64,000 nucleotides of DNA from Kitasatospora gansuensis (GTDB taxonomy: Bacteria; Actinomycetota; Actinomycetes; Streptomycetales; Streptomycetaceae): NCBI RefSeq assembly GCF_014203705.1, contig NZ_JACHJR010000001.1, positions 2,356,001-2,420,000 of the forward strand. The letters are read 5' to 3'. The notes under the pieces were generated by a model, which saw only the letters and a program-made list of their open reading frames with translations, was not told the origin of the DNA and ran no database searches. Shown here piece by piece: positions 54,401 to 63,288 of the stretch (positions within the stretch are counted from its first letter, which is position 1; the number at the start of each line of letters is the position of its first letter). Both the position numbers and the translations under genes were made by a program.

Positions 54401-56079
54401 GCCGGGTGATCCAGGTCCGGATCGGCGGCGAGCAGCGCTGGTCCGCGATCGAGGACGCCGGGCGGCTGCGGGACGCGCTCGGCACCCCGCTGCCGGTCGG
54501 CGTCCCCGAGGCGTTCACCGAGCCGGTCAAGGACCCGCTGGGCGACCTGCTGGCCCGGTACGCCCGCACCCACGGCCCGTTCACGGCGCCCGAGGCGGCG
54601 GCCCGGTTCGGCCTGGGCGGCGCCGTGGTCACCGGCGTCCTGCACCGGCTGACCGCCGACGGGCGGCTGGTGCAGGGCGAGTTCAGGCCCGGCGAGGGTC
54701 ACAGCGGCCTGGTCGAGTGGTGCGACGCCGAGGTGCTGCGCCGGCTGCGCCGCCGCTCGCTGGCCGCGCTCCGCCAGGAGGTGGAGGCCGTGCCGCCCCG
54801 GGCGCTGGCCGCCTTCCTGCCGCAGTGGCAGCACCTGGGTGGCCACCGGCTGCGCGGCCCGGACGGCCTGCTCCGGGTGGTCGAGCAGCTCCAGGGGACC
54901 GCCCTGCCCGCCTCCGCGCTGGAGAAGCTGGTGCTGCCCGCCCGGCTGCTCGACTACACCCCCGCGCTGCTGGACGAGCTGATGGCCGCCGGCGAGATCG
55001 GCTGGTCCGGCGCGGGCGCGCTGCCGGGCAAGGACGGCTGGATCGGGCTGCACCTGCCCGAGTCGGCCCACCTGCTGCGCCCGGAGCCGGTGCCACCGGC
55101 CGTCACCCCCGTGCACACCGCGTTGCTGGCGGCCCTGGCTGGCGGCTACGGCCTGTTCTTCCGTCAGCTGACGGAGCGGCTGCCCGAGGTCCCGGAGGGC
55201 GAGTTGACCGAGGCGCTCTGGGACCTGGCCTGGGGCGGCTATGTGACCAATGACACACTGGCGCCGCTGCGTGCCCTGCTCGGCTCGGGCCGGACGGCCG
55301 GCGCCACCGCGCACCGGGCACCCCGGGCCGCCCCGCGTGGCCGGTACGGCGGGATGGCCAGGCCGGCCGCCCGGGCGGGTTCCCCGACGGTGGCCGGCCG
55401 CTGGTCGCTGCTGCCGGAGCCGGCCGCCGAGCCGACCCTGCGGGGCACCGCGCAGGCGCAGACCCTGCTGGACCGGCACGGCGTGCTGACCAGGGGCGCG
55501 GTGGCCGCCGAGCGGGTGCCGGGCGGCTTCGCCGGGGTCTACCGGGTGCTGAGCGCCTTCGAGGAGCGCGGCCGGGCCCGCCGGGGCTACTTCGTGGAGG
55601 GCCTGGGCGGGGCACAGTTCGCGATGGACGGCGCCGCCGACCGCCTGCGGTCGGTCAGCGGGCGGCTGGAGCGGGCGGGCGAGGCGGCCTGGGCGACCGC
55701 ACCGGCCGCCGAGGCGGCCCAGACGCTGGTGCTGGCGGCGGCCGACCCGGCGAACGCGTACGGGGCCGCGCTGCCCTGGCCCGAGCTACCGCCCGCCGCC
55801 CAGCAGCACCGGCCGGGGCGGAAGGCCGGGGCGCTGGTGGTGCTGGTGGACGGCGAGCCCGCGCTGTACGTGGAGCGGGGCGGCAAGTCGCTGCTGGCCT
55901 GGTCCGAGCAGCCGGTGGCGGTGGCGGCGCTCGCCGAGGCCGTCCGGGGCGGGGCACTGGGCAGCAGCGTTACCGTCGAACGGGTCAACGGGGAAGCGGC
56001 GTTGACGGCCCCGATGGGGGCTCTGCTGGAGGAGGCGGGCTTCCATCCGACACCCCGGGGGTTCCGACTGCGCGGGTGA
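51487..56079 (+). CDS. lhr: large ATP-dependent helicase Lhr
   Basis: A 1530-residue superfamily 2 helicase, the usual size of actinobacterial Lhr. Walker A is VVAPTGSGKTLAAFLSALDR near residue 48, DEVH is TVILDEVHAVAGTKRG near 172, SAT is IGLSATVRP, and the second RecA domain has IVFANSRRLAERLCNRLNE and QRVGRAGHQVG. A winged-helix and the long Lhr C-terminal region follow. In mycobacteria Lhr is a DNA-damage-induced 3'-5' helicase unwinding RNA:DNA hybrids. The ATG at MAERDLTASL is preferred over an open frame extending upstream. It is divergent from the S8 protease. Confidence 0.95.
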   Translation: MAERDLTASLDSFAPATKAWFTGAFSTPTTAQAQAWDAINRRTDVLVVAPTGSGKTLAAFLSALDRLSHTLPPADPKRRCRVLYISPIKALAVDVERNLRAPLAGLRQAAVRLGLPEPDVQVGIRSGDTPAADRRRFATHPPDILITTPESLFLLLTSAARDALRGVDTVILDEVHAVAGTKRGAHLALSLERLDELLDRPARRIGLSATVRPVDEVARYLSPQRGAVVVQPPADKRFDLSVVVPVADLDELPSDTEDPARQASIWPHVEERIVDLVQAHRSTIVFANSRRLAERLCNRLNEIAHERATGAQLPEAHSPAQLMGGSGAAAGAPAVIARAHHGSVSKEQRALVEEELKAGRLPAVVATSSLELGIDMGAVDLVIQVESPPSVASGLQRVGRAGHQVGAVSTGVVFPKYRADLVQSAVVTERMRSGGIEALRVPRNPLDVLAQQLVAITALDTWDVDELLALVRRAAPFATLPQSAFDGVLDMLAGRYPSDAFAELRPRLVWDRVAGTVTGRPGAQRLAVTSGGTIPDRGLFGVFIVGSDPKKGGGRVGELDEEMVYESRVGDVFTLGTTSWRIEEITHDRVLVTPAPGIPGRLPFWKGDSLGRPLELGRAVGAFVRELGALTPDQATVRLKAAGLDDWAAANLLTYLAEQRTATGHLPDDRTIVVERFRDELGDWRIVIHSPFGAQVHAPWALALGARLREKHGLDPQVMHADDGIVLRLPDADLLDFPSDKPITTDAPVGADAALFDKGEIEQLVTDQVGGSALFAARFRECAGRALLLPRRSPGKRTPLWQQRQRASQLLEVAGEYGSFPIVLEAVRECLQDVFDVPGLVELMGDLESRAVRLVEVTTPEPSPFARSLLFGYVAQFLYEGDSPLAERRAAALALDSRLLSELLGQAELRELLDPAVLAELEAELQRLTPERRIKDAEGVADALRLLGPLSTEELTVRGADPEWAAGLQAARRVIQVRIGGEQRWSAIEDAGRLRDALGTPLPVGVPEAFTEPVKDPLGDLLARYARTHGPFTAPEAAARFGLGGAVVTGVLHRLTADGRLVQGEFRPGEGHSGLVEWCDAEVLRRLRRRSLAALRQEVEAVPPRALAAFLPQWQHLGGHRLRGPDGLLRVVEQLQGTALPASALEKLVLPARLLDYTPALLDELMAAGEIGWSGAGALPGKDGWIGLHLPESAHLLRPEPVPPAVTPVHTALLAALAGGYGLFFRQLTERLPEVPEGELTEALWDLAWGGYVTNDTLAPLRALLGSGRTAGATAHRAPRAAPRGRYGGMARPAARAGSPTVAGRWSLLPEPAAEPTLRGTAQAQTLLDRHGVLTRGAVAAERVPGGFAGVYRVLSAFEERGRARRGYFVEGLGGAQFAMDGAADRLRSVSGRLERAGEAAWATAPAAEAAQTLVLAAADPANAYGAALPWPELPPAAQQHRPGRKAGALVVLVDGEPALYVERGGKSLLAWSEQPVAVAALAEAVRGGALGSSVTVERVNGEAALTAPMGALLEEAGFHPTPRGFRLRG

Positions 56080-56272
56080 CCGGGGCGGGGGCCCGGTGGT
56101 GGCTGCTGTGGATCGGGATCAGGCTGAGGCTCCAGCCGCCCGCCAGCAGGCCCAGCGCGGCCCGCCCGGCCCCGAGGCCGGTGCCGAGCAGCGCGGCCAG
56201 GCACAGGGCGCCGAGCAGCACGGCGGGCCACCACCGTCTGGCAGTGGCCCGCACGGACCGTACGTTCTGCAT
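55985..56272 (-). CDS. small membrane protein overlapping the lhr 3' end
   Basis: A 95-residue protein starting MQNVRSVRATARRWWPAVLL with one long hydrophobic stretch (AVLLGALCLAALLGTGLGAG, then LGLLAGGWSLSLIPI) and a Pro-rich tail. GGAGG lies 5 bases before the ATG. Its last 95 bases are antisense to the lhr C-terminus. The C-terminal tail is low complexity, so the true protein could be shorter. Unrecognised function. Confidence 0.5.
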   Translation of the reverse strand: MQNVRSVRATARRWWPAVLLGALCLAALLGTGLGAGRAALGLLAGGWSLSLIPIHSSHHRAPAPVTRAVGTPGVSDGSPPPPAEPPSGPSTPLPR

Positions 56273-56298
56273 CGCGGCCTCCACTCGGAGGCCGGGGG

Positions 56299-56670
56299 TC
56301 AGGCTGCCACCACGTCCACGGCGGCGGCCTTGGGCGAGATGGAGCTCATCCGGTCGACACCGGGAGCCGGCAGCTGAACCGGTTCGAGTACCGGCCTCAG
56401 CAGCTCACCCTCCGAGAGAGTGGCCATCGCCGCAAGTTCGGCGAGCGACAGCTCGTCGCTGACCTCCCGCATCACCTCGGACATCCGGACGTCCAGCGCG
56501 TCGCAGATGGCGGAGAGCAACTCGGAGGAGGCCTCCTTCTGTCCCCGCTCGACCTCGGAGAGGTAACCGAGCGAAACCCTGGCGGCTGCCGACACCTCGC
56601 GAAGTGTGCGGCCCTGGCGTTGGCGCTGCCGACGCAGTACATCGCCCAGTAGGCGACGGAGCAGGATCAT
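56299..56670 (-). CDS. clgR: XRE-type regulator ClgR
   Basis: A 123-residue HTH activator of clp protease genes. The HTH reads [40 protein letters not shown], then [17 protein letters not shown]. The C-terminus ends VDVVAA; in S. lividans the two final alanines of ClgR target it to ClpP, so the protein should be short-lived. GGAGG lies 5 bases before the ATG. Placement beside the cinA-pgsA-rimO group is the conserved one. Confidence 0.9.
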   Translation of the reverse strand: MILLRRLLGDVLRRQRQRQGRTLREVSAAARVSLGYLSEVERGQKEASSELLSAICDALDVRMSEVMREVSDELSLAELAAMATLSEGELLRPVLEPVQLPAPGVDRMSSISPKAAAVDVVAA

Positions 56671-56909
56671 CGGTGCCTCCCTCCTCGGACTGCGGATCGA
56701 GATGTCACGACCCCACCGTACCGCCTTGTCCGCATCGCGTGCGGGGACCATGGTCGTGTTCACTCTGGGCTGCAATGCTGCCCCCTCCCCTGATTGTTCC
56801 CCGCCCGACTACCTGACTACTGCCCATTCGGGGTATCCGATGTAACACGATCCTGCTGCCGTACCGGGTGGTTCAACGGCTTTTCGGGAAAGCCCGGCAC
56901 GGGACGGGC
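56671..56909. other. intergenic region between clgR and cinA
   Basis: 239 bases of below-average GC, presumably the clgR promoter. I see no clear ClgR-box palindrome, hairpin or further gene. Confidence 0.4.
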
Positions 56910-57404
56910 TCAACGCGCTACGCGATCCAGCATCAGGTGCAGGGCTGCCCGCACGGTGTCCTGCCGGATTGTTTCACGTGTTCCTGACAAGTGAAGGGAC
57001 TCCGTCCCGACTCCGTCGGGTCCGGCCCAGCCGAGGTGGACGGTGCCGACCGGCCGGCCGTCCTGCTCCTCGGGGCCGGCCACACCGGTGGTGGCCAGGC
57101 CGTAGTCGGCGCCGAGCAGTTTGCGGACGCCCTCGGCCATCTGACGGGCCACCACGGGGTGGACAGGGCCCTGCACGGCGAGCAGGCCCTCGTCCACGCC
57201 CAGCAGCGCGGCCTTCAACTCGGTGGCGTACGCGACCACGCCGCCCCGGTAGGTCGCGGAGGCGCCGGGGACGTCGACCAGCGTGGCCGACAGCAGACCG
57301 CCGGTCAGCGACTCGGCGACGGCCAGGGTGGCGCCCCGGTCGCGGAGCGCCCGGTGCAGGTCGGCGGCGGGCTGCGGGTCGGCGGCGGACTGACGGTCGG
57401 TCAC
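56910..57404 (-). CDS. cinA: CinA-type nicotinamide-nucleotide amidase
   Basis: A 164-residue protein made only of the CinA C-terminal (PncC) domain, lacking the MoaB-like part. Motifs are LAVAESLTGGLLSATLVDVP, GASATYRGGVVAYATELKAA, VHPVVARQMAEGVRKLLGAD and ATTGVAGPEEQDGRPVGTVH. It deamidates NMN for NAD recycling. The GTG overlaps the pgsA stop (GTGA). Near its 3' end a cluster of unusually A-rich codons (GGA ACA CGT GAA ACA) contains a parS-like half site (56970-56985). Confidence 0.93.
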   Translation of the reverse strand: MTDRQSAADPQPAADLHRALRDRGATLAVAESLTGGLLSATLVDVPGASATYRGGVVAYATELKAALLGVDEGLLAVQGPVHPVVARQMAEGVRKLLGADYGLATTGVAGPEEQDGRPVGTVHLGWAGPDGVGTESLHLSGTRETIRQDTVRAALHLMLDRVAR

Positions 57405-58051
57405 TTCGCGGTGGCTTCCTTCGTCCGTCCGGCCTCGCTCCGGCCGGCCCGGCGCAGCACGATCGCCTGCCGGACGTAGTCGAGACCGGTGCCGACCGTG
57501 AGCAGCACGGCCACGGCCATCAGCAGGGCCCGCGCGGTGGCCAGCCAGCCGGTCAGCTCCAGCACGTACATGCCGACCGCGATGCCCTGGGTGAGGGTCT
57601 TGAGCTTGCCGCCCCGGCTGGCCGGGATGACGCCGTAGTGGATCACCCAGAACCGCATCACGGTGATGCCGAGCTCCCGGGCCAGGATCACCGCGGTGAC
57701 CCACCAGGGCAGGTCCCCGAGCACCGACAGGCCGATCAGGGCGGCGCCCATGATGGCCTTGTCGGCGATCGGGTCGGCGATCTTGCCGAAGTCGGTGACC
57801 AGGCCCTTGCGCCGGGCCAGCTCACCGTCGAACAGGTCGGTGATCATCGCGATCGCGAACGAGGCCCAGGCCACCGAGCGCCACTTGGGGTCGTGGCCCC
57901 CGTCGGCGAACAGCAGCAGCACGAAGACCGGGACCAGCAGCAGCCGGATCATGGTCAGCACGTTGGCGATGTTCCACAGGGAGGGAACGGGCGGCGTACC
58001 GGCGTCGCCCGTCGGCTGGGCCGGGGCGGAGGCGCCTGGCCCTCTGCTCAT
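57401..58051 (-). CDS. pgsA: CDP-diacylglycerol-glycerol-3-phosphate phosphatidyltransferase
   Basis: A 216-residue membrane enzyme making phosphatidylglycerophosphate. The CDP-alcohol motif [14 protein letters not shown] then [12 protein letters not shown] is complete. Helices include [19 protein letters not shown] and [20 protein letters not shown]. The ATG overlaps the rimO stop (ATGA) and the gene's end overlaps cinA, so rimO-pgsA-cinA is one coupled operon. Confidence 0.94.
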   Translation of the reverse strand: MSRGPGASAPAQPTGDAGTPPVPSLWNIANVLTMIRLLLVPVFVLLLFADGGHDPKWRSVAWASFAIAMITDLFDGELARRKGLVTDFGKIADPIADKAIMGAALIGLSVLGDLPWWVTAVILARELGITVMRFWVIHYGVIPASRGGKLKTLTQGIAVGMYVLELTGWLATARALLMAVAVLLTVGTGLDYVRQAIVLRRAGRSEAGRTKEATAK

Positions 58052-59502
58052 GCCTCGGCTCCCACGCGCTCCAGCGCCTCCGCCACCAGGTCGACACCCT
58101 CGGTGCCGACCACGGTGGCCCGGTAGTACTGGCCGATCTCGGCGTCGTCGGCGCCCAGCAGGGTGGTCAGACCGTCGGTCTCCGGGGCCTGGTGGGCCGA
58201 CCGGCCCTCGACCACGCCGTCCTCGACCGACTCGACCAGCACCTCGACCTCGGTGCCGATCCGCTGCTCGGCGCGCTGCGCGGTCATCTCCTCGGCCAGC
58301 TTGGTGAGCCGCGCCAGGCGGTCCTCGACCACGTCCTCGGACAGCTTGCCGTCGAAGGTCGCGGCCTCGGTGCCGTCCTCGTCGGAGTAGCCGAAGACGC
58401 CGATCGCGTCCAGGCCGGCCTCGGTGACGAAGCGCTCCAGCTCGGCGAAGTCCTGCTCGCTCTCGCCGGGGAAGCCGACGATGAAGTTGGACCGGGCACC
58501 GGCCTGCGGGGCCTTGGAGCGGATGGTGGCGAGCAGCTCGAGGAACTGCTCGGTGTTGCCGAAGCGGCGCATCTTCCGCAGCACGGCCGGGGCCGAGTGC
58601 TGGAAGGACAGGTCGAAGTACGGCACCACACCGGGGGTGGTGGTCATCACGTCGATCAGGCCGGGTCGCATCTCGGCGGGCTGCAGGTAGCTGACCCGGA
58701 CCCGGCGGATGCCGTCCACGGCGGCGATCTCGCTCAGCAGGGTCTCCAGCAGGCGGATGTCGCCCAGGTCCTTGCCGTACGAGGTGTTGTTCTCGCTGAC
58801 CAGCACCGCCTCGGTGACGCCCTGCTCGGCCAGCCACTGGGCCTCGCCCAGCACGTCGGAGGGGCGGCGGGAGATGAACGAGCCGCGGAAGGCCGGGATC
58901 GCGCAGAACGAACATCGCCGGTCGCAGCCGGAGGCCAGCTTGACCGAGGCGACCGGGTTGTCGTCCAGCCGCTTGCGCAGGGTGCGCGGGCCGGACGCCG
59001 GGGCGACGCCCTCGGGCAGGTCCGCGGGGGCGCCGTGGCCGGGCAGCGCGACCTGGGTGGCGGCGGCCTGTCGGGCCACCGGGGTGAGCGGGAGCAGCGT
59101 GCGGCGGTCCCGGGGCTTGTGGGCCTCGATGTTGCCGCCGGACAGGATGGTCTGGAGGCGGCTGGAGATGTCGGTGTAGTCGTCGAAGCCGAGCACCCCG
59201 TCCGCCTCGGGCAGCGCGTCGGCGAGCTCCTTGCCGTAGCGCTCGGCCATGCAGCCGACCGCGACCACGGCCTGGGTCCGGCCGTGACCCTTGAGGTCGT
59301 TGGCCTCCAGCAGGGCGTCGACGGAGTCCTTCTTGGCGGCTTCGACGAACCCGCAGGTGTTGACGACGGCGACGTCGGCGTCGGCGGCGTCCTCGACCAG
59401 CAGCCAGCCGTCCGCCTCCAGTCGCCCGGCGAGTTCCTCGGAGTCCACCTCGTTGCGGGCGCATCCGAGCGTGACAAGGGCGACAGTACGGCGTTCAGGC
59501 AT
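58048..59502 (-). CDS. rimO: ribosomal protein S12 methylthiotransferase RimO
   Basis: A 484-residue radical-SAM enzyme that methylthiolates an aspartate of ribosomal protein S12. The N-terminal domain has [40 protein letters not shown] and [20 protein letters not shown]. The radical-SAM motif is [15 protein letters not shown] near residue 194, and a TRAM domain ends the protein. GCARN rather than GCQMN separates it from MiaB, which is encoded elsewhere in this window. Confidence 0.95.
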   Translation of the reverse strand: MPERRTVALVTLGCARNEVDSEELAGRLEADGWLLVEDAADADVAVVNTCGFVEAAKKDSVDALLEANDLKGHGRTQAVVAVGCMAERYGKELADALPEADGVLGFDDYTDISSRLQTILSGGNIEAHKPRDRRTLLPLTPVARQAAATQVALPGHGAPADLPEGVAPASGPRTLRKRLDDNPVASVKLASGCDRRCSFCAIPAFRGSFISRRPSDVLGEAQWLAEQGVTEAVLVSENNTSYGKDLGDIRLLETLLSEIAAVDGIRRVRVSYLQPAEMRPGLIDVMTTTPGVVPYFDLSFQHSAPAVLRKMRRFGNTEQFLELLATIRSKAPQAGARSNFIVGFPGESEQDFAELERFVTEAGLDAIGVFGYSDEDGTEAATFDGKLSEDVVEDRLARLTKLAEEMTAQRAEQRIGTEVEVLVESVEDGVVEGRSAHQAPETDGLTTLLGADDAEIGQYYRATVVGTEGVDLVAEALERVGAEA

Positions 59503-59583
59503 AGGGACAAGGTTAACGCGCGGCCCCCGGTGCCGTTCGCCCCGGAGTCCGCGCGCCCTGGATCAAGGGCGGATTGTTGTGAA

Positions 59584-60444
59584 TCAGCCGGCCTGCGGGT
59601 CGCCGGGGGTGTAGGTCAGGTGCTTGACCTGACCGTCCTGGCCGGCCGGGCCGAGGTCCTTGCCGTTGACGAACACGTGCACGGCGCCCGCGTTGCCGAT
59701 CACCAGCTTGATCTGCTTCGGGTCGGTGAAGGTCTGGGCCTCGCCCTGCTCCAGGTTGTTCTGGAACAGCGACTTCCCGGCGCCGTCCGTCGCGGTGACC
59801 CAGCTGGTGCCGCCCTCGGCGACCAGCTTCACGGTGACCTTGTCGGCCGGGGCGGCCGCGATCGCCTGGACGCTCGGCGCGGGCGCCGGGGGCTGCACCG
59901 AGGGCGAGGCGGAGGCCGAGGCACTGGGCAGCGGGGCGCTGGCGGAGCCGGCCGTGGTGACGGTCTTCTCGCCGGAGAACAGGTTGAAGCCGATCAGCGC
60001 GACCACCGCGACGATCGCGGCCACCATGGCGGCCGTCCAGTTCGGGCGGCGGTGGTCGGTGACCTTGATCGGGCCGGTGTCCAGCAGCTGGGTCGGCCGC
60101 TGCGCCGTCGGGGCGCCGCCGTGCGCGGCGTCGTACTGCGCCACCAGCGCCTCGCCGTCCACCCCGACCGCCTTGGCGAACGCCCGGATGTGGCCCCGGG
60201 CGTAGAAGTCGCCGCCGCAGCGGGAGTAGTCGTCCTCCTCGATGGCGTGCAGGATCGGCACCCGGACCCGGGTGTCGGCGCTGACCTGATCGATCGTCAG
60301 CCCGGCCTGCCGACGCGCGTCGGCGAGCGCCCGGCCGATCGCGGGCAGCTCGACGACCGGCTCCTGGGCGGCCGGGGGCACGGCCTGGGAGTCGGGGGCG
60401 GAGGACCGGCGGTTGTCGCGGGGCGAGGACTTGCCGATGGTCAC
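59584..60444 (-). CDS. RodZ-like HTH membrane protein
   Basis: A 286-residue single-pass membrane protein. The cytoplasmic HTH_25 domain is IGRALADARRQAGLTIDQVS then ILHAIEEDDYSRCGGDFYAR. One helix follows (MVAAIVAVVALIGFNLFSG), then a Ser/Pro/Ala linker and an extracellular DUF4115-type domain (VTVKLVAEGGTSWVTATDGA then VFVNGKDLGPAGQDG). This is the RodZ layout; in actinobacteria its role in shape or division is not well settled. The GTG was chosen for AAAGG 8 bases upstream; a GTG nine codons earlier is possible. Confidence 0.86.
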   Translation of the reverse strand: MTIGKSSPRDNRRSSAPDSQAVPPAAQEPVVELPAIGRALADARRQAGLTIDQVSADTRVRVPILHAIEEDDYSRCGGDFYARGHIRAFAKAVGVDGEALVAQYDAAHGGAPTAQRPTQLLDTGPIKVTDHRRPNWTAAMVAAIVAVVALIGFNLFSGEKTVTTAGSASAPLPSASASASPSVQPPAPAPSVQAIAAAPADKVTVKLVAEGGTSWVTATDGAGKSLFQNNLEQGEAQTFTDPKQIKLVIGNAGAVHVFVNGKDLGPAGQDGQVKHLTYTPGDPQAG

Positions 60445-60511
60445 TGGGCGCGCCTTTCGAGCGTTGGCCACCTGCTGAGAAGACAGTCTAGGGGCGGGCC
60501 GGGAGGCTTTC

Positions 60512-60655
60512 TCAAGCGGAGTAGGCCCGAACGTGCGGCACCACCCACCCGTCCTGACACCGGGTCAGCCGGATCGGAGTGCCGTGCACGGTGGGACGTA
60601 CCCGTTCGGCCCATGGTTCCCCTCCTCCGAACGAGTGAGGAGGGGTCGACGTCAC
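60512..60655 (-). CDS. possible 47-residue protein coupled to ftsK
   Basis: A GTG overlaps the ftsK stop as GTGA and opens a 47-residue frame starting VTSTPPHSFGGGEPWAERVR and continuing PTVHGTPIRLTRCQDGWVVP. Composition and codon use look coding, with no premature stop. A GGAGGAGGGG tract inside it could instead serve an ATG in another frame (60612-60614), and forms a 9-bp hairpin with upstream sequence that might be the ftsK terminator. Function unknown. Confidence 0.42.
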   Translation of the reverse strand: MTSTPPHSFGGGEPWAERVRPTVHGTPIRLTRCQDGWVVPHVRAYSA

Positions 60656-63288
60656 CCTCGCAGCGTGAGCAGTACGGCGTCGAGTTCGTCCGGCGTGACC
60701 AGGACGTCCCGGGCCTTCGAACCCTCGCTCGGGCCGACGATGCCGCGCGACTCCATCAGGTCCATCAGGCGGCCCGCCTTGGCGAAGCCGACCCGCAGCT
60801 TGCGCTGGAGCATCGAGGTGGAGCCGAACTGGGTGGAGACCACCAGCTCGGCCGCCTGGATCAGCAGATCGAGGTCGTCGCCGATCTCCTCGTCGATCTC
60901 CTTCTTCGGGCCGCCGCCGACCACCACGTCCTCGCGGTAACGGGCCGTCAACTGGTCCTTGCAGTGTTGCACCACCCGGGCGATCTCCGCCTCGGTGACG
61001 AAGGCGCCCTGCATCCGGACCGGCTTGGAGGCGCCCATCGGCAGGAACAGCGCGTCGCCCTTGCCGATCAGCTTCTCCGCGCCGGGCTGGTCCAGGATGA
61101 CCCGGGAGTCCATCATCGCGGAGGTCGCGAAGGCCAGCCGGGACGGCACGTTGGCCTTGATCAGACCGGTCACCACGTCCACCGAGGGCCGCTGGGTGGC
61201 CAGCACCAGGTGGATGCCGGCCGCCCGGGCCAGCTGGGTGATCCGGACCACCGAGTCCTCGACGTCGCGCGGCGCGACCATCATCAGGTCGGCCAGCTCG
61301 TCGACGATCACCAGCAGGTACGGATACGGCGTCAGTTCCCGCTCGCTGCCCAGCGGCGGCTTCAGGGTGCCGGCCCGGACGGCCGCATTGAAGTCGTCCA
61401 CGTGCCGGAAGCCGAACGCCGCCAGGTCGTCGTAGCGCATGTCCATCTCGCGCACGACCCACTGCAGCGCCTCGGCCGCCTTCTTCGGGTTGGTGATGAT
61501 CGGGGTGATCAGGTGCGGGATGCCCTCGTACGCGGTCAGCTCGACCCGCTTCGGGTCGACCAGCACCATCCGCACCTCGTCCGGGGTGGAGCGCACCAGC
61601 ACCGAGGTGATCAGGCAGTTGATGCAGGAGGACTTGCCCGCGCCGGTGGCACCGGCGACCAGGATGTGCGGCATCTTCGCCAGGTTGGCCATCACGGTGT
61701 GACCCTCGACGTCCTTGCCCATGCCGACCATCAGCGGGTGCATGTCCTCGGCGGCGGTGCGCGAGCGCAGCAGGTCGCCCAGGTTGACCATCTCGCGGTC
61801 CCGGTTCGGGATCTCCACGCCGACCGCGGACTTGCCGGGGATCGGGCTGATGATCCGGACGTCCGCGCTGGCCACCGCGTAGGCGATGTTCTTGGCCAGC
61901 GCGGTGATCCGCTCCACCTTCACGGCCGGGCCGAGCTCGACCTCGTACCGGGTGACCGTCGGGCCCCGGGTGAAACCGGTGACCTTGGCGTCCACCTTGA
62001 ACTCGGTGAACACACCGCTGAGCTGGGCCACCACCTCGTCGTTCAGCGCACTGCGGGCCTTGCCGGGGGCGCCGCGCTCCAGCAGGTCCAGCGAGGGCAG
62101 CGCGTAGCCGCCGGACCCGCCGAGCTGGAGCTGCTCCATCCGTGCCGGGGCCTCGCCGTGGCCGTCCGGGGCGTCGGAGGCGCGGGCGGCCGGGACGGCC
62201 GGCTCCTCCGGCGGGGCGGTGTTGTCCTTGACCTGGTGCAGCATGCTCGCCACCGCCGGGGAGGCGGGCACGCCGTAGAGCAGCGCCCCGTCCAGGTCGG
62301 CGGCCACCCCGGCCGCGATGTCCCTGGTCTGGTACGGGTCTTCGGCCTGTTCCGGTGCGGGTTCCGGTTCGAGCTTCTTGCGCCGACGGCGGCGCCGGGC
62401 GCCGATCTCGTCCTCGGGGGTCTCCACGGTGTACGGCAGCGCGTCCGGGTCGGCGTCCTCGGGCGGCGCGGTGGAGTACTCGCGCTCGTGCTCCGGGGCG
62501 TCCAGGTCCTCCGGGCCCTCGACCACGCCGAGCTTCTGGCCGAGACCGCGCAGCCGCTCCGGGATCTTGTTGACCGGGGTCGCGGTCACCACCAGCAGAC
62601 CGAAGAAGGCGACCAGCAGCAGCAGCGGCACCGCCAGCGGCGGCCCGGCGGCGGCCATCATCGGCGTGGACGCGGCCCACCCGACGATCCCGCCGGCCGA
62701 CCGTATCCGGGTCGCCCCACTGCCCATCGCGGGCGCACCGCAGCCGATGTGCACCAGCCCGAGCACCCCGACCACCAGCGCGCTCAGCCCGACCGCGATC
62801 CGGCCGTTCGCCTCCGGGAGCCCGGGGTGCCGCATCAGCCGGACGGCGATCGCCGCCAGCAGGAACGGCACCAGCACGTCGACCCGCCCGAACAGCCCCG
62901 ACACCACGGCGGTGGCCGCCTCGCCGAGCCACCCCTGCGGGCTGAACCACGTCCCCGCGGCGGTCACCAGCGCGAGCGCGAGCAGCAGGAGTGCGACCCC
63001 GTCCTTGCGGTGCGCCGGGGGCAGGTTCTTCGCGCCGTCGCCGAAACCGCGGAAGGTGGCGCCGACGGCGTGCGCGAGGCCCAGCCAGACGGCGCGTACG
63101 GCGCGGAAGAGTATCGGCCTCGGCGGGGGCGGCGGAGCGGCGGCCGGCCTGGCCGCAGCCTTCTTCGCGGCGGGGACCGCCGCCTTCTTGGCGACTGCCT
63201 TCTTCGCGGGCGCCTTCTTGGCCGGGGCCTTCTTGGCCGGCCCGGGCTTCGGGTTGCGCGCCGCGGCGCCGGGCGTACGAGTGGCCAT
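60652..63288 (-). CDS. ftsK: DNA translocase FtsK
   Basis: An 878-residue septal DNA pump that clears chromosomes during division or sporulation. A Lys/Ala-rich tail (residues 10-50) precedes four transmembrane helices (about 95-240). A Pro/Glu linker follows, then the motor with GEPVARIA-type region, Walker A VAGATGAGKSSCINCLI near 545, and Walker B YLLVIVDELADLMMVAPRDV. The C-terminal gamma winged helix is STSMLQRKLRVGFAKAGRLM and guides on KOPS/SRS sequences. The start is the ATG at MATRTPGAAA. Confidence 0.96.
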   Translation of the reverse strand: MATRTPGAAARNPKPGPAKKAPAKKAPAKKAVAKKAAVPAAKKAAARPAAAPPPPPRPILFRAVRAVWLGLAHAVGATFRGFGDGAKNLPPAHRKDGVALLLLALALVTAAGTWFSPQGWLGEAATAVVSGLFGRVDVLVPFLLAAIAVRLMRHPGLPEANGRIAVGLSALVVGVLGLVHIGCGAPAMGSGATRIRSAGGIVGWAASTPMMAAAGPPLAVPLLLLVAFFGLLVVTATPVNKIPERLRGLGQKLGVVEGPEDLDAPEHEREYSTAPPEDADPDALPYTVETPEDEIGARRRRRRKKLEPEPAPEQAEDPYQTRDIAAGVAADLDGALLYGVPASPAVASMLHQVKDNTAPPEEPAVPAARASDAPDGHGEAPARMEQLQLGGSGGYALPSLDLLERGAPGKARSALNDEVVAQLSGVFTEFKVDAKVTGFTRGPTVTRYEVELGPAVKVERITALAKNIAYAVASADVRIISPIPGKSAVGVEIPNRDREMVNLGDLLRSRTAAEDMHPLMVGMGKDVEGHTVMANLAKMPHILVAGATGAGKSSCINCLITSVLVRSTPDEVRMVLVDPKRVELTAYEGIPHLITPIITNPKKAAEALQWVVREMDMRYDDLAAFGFRHVDDFNAAVRAGTLKPPLGSERELTPYPYLLVIVDELADLMMVAPRDVEDSVVRITQLARAAGIHLVLATQRPSVDVVTGLIKANVPSRLAFATSAMMDSRVILDQPGAEKLIGKGDALFLPMGASKPVRMQGAFVTEAEIARVVQHCKDQLTARYREDVVVGGGPKKEIDEEIGDDLDLLIQAAELVVSTQFGSTSMLQRKLRVGFAKAGRLMDLMESRGIVGPSEGSKARDVLVTPDELDAVLLTLRG

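Noticed and set aside
56076..56462. A plus-strand gene following lhr
   Set aside because: The frame is Pro/Arg-rich with no ribosome site and runs antisense to the small membrane protein and clgR.
60619..60645. A definite ftsK terminator (9-bp stem)
   Set aside because: It lies inside the possible coupled small ORF and its Shine-Dalgarno-like GGAGGAGGGG tract, so it was not called as a separate feature.
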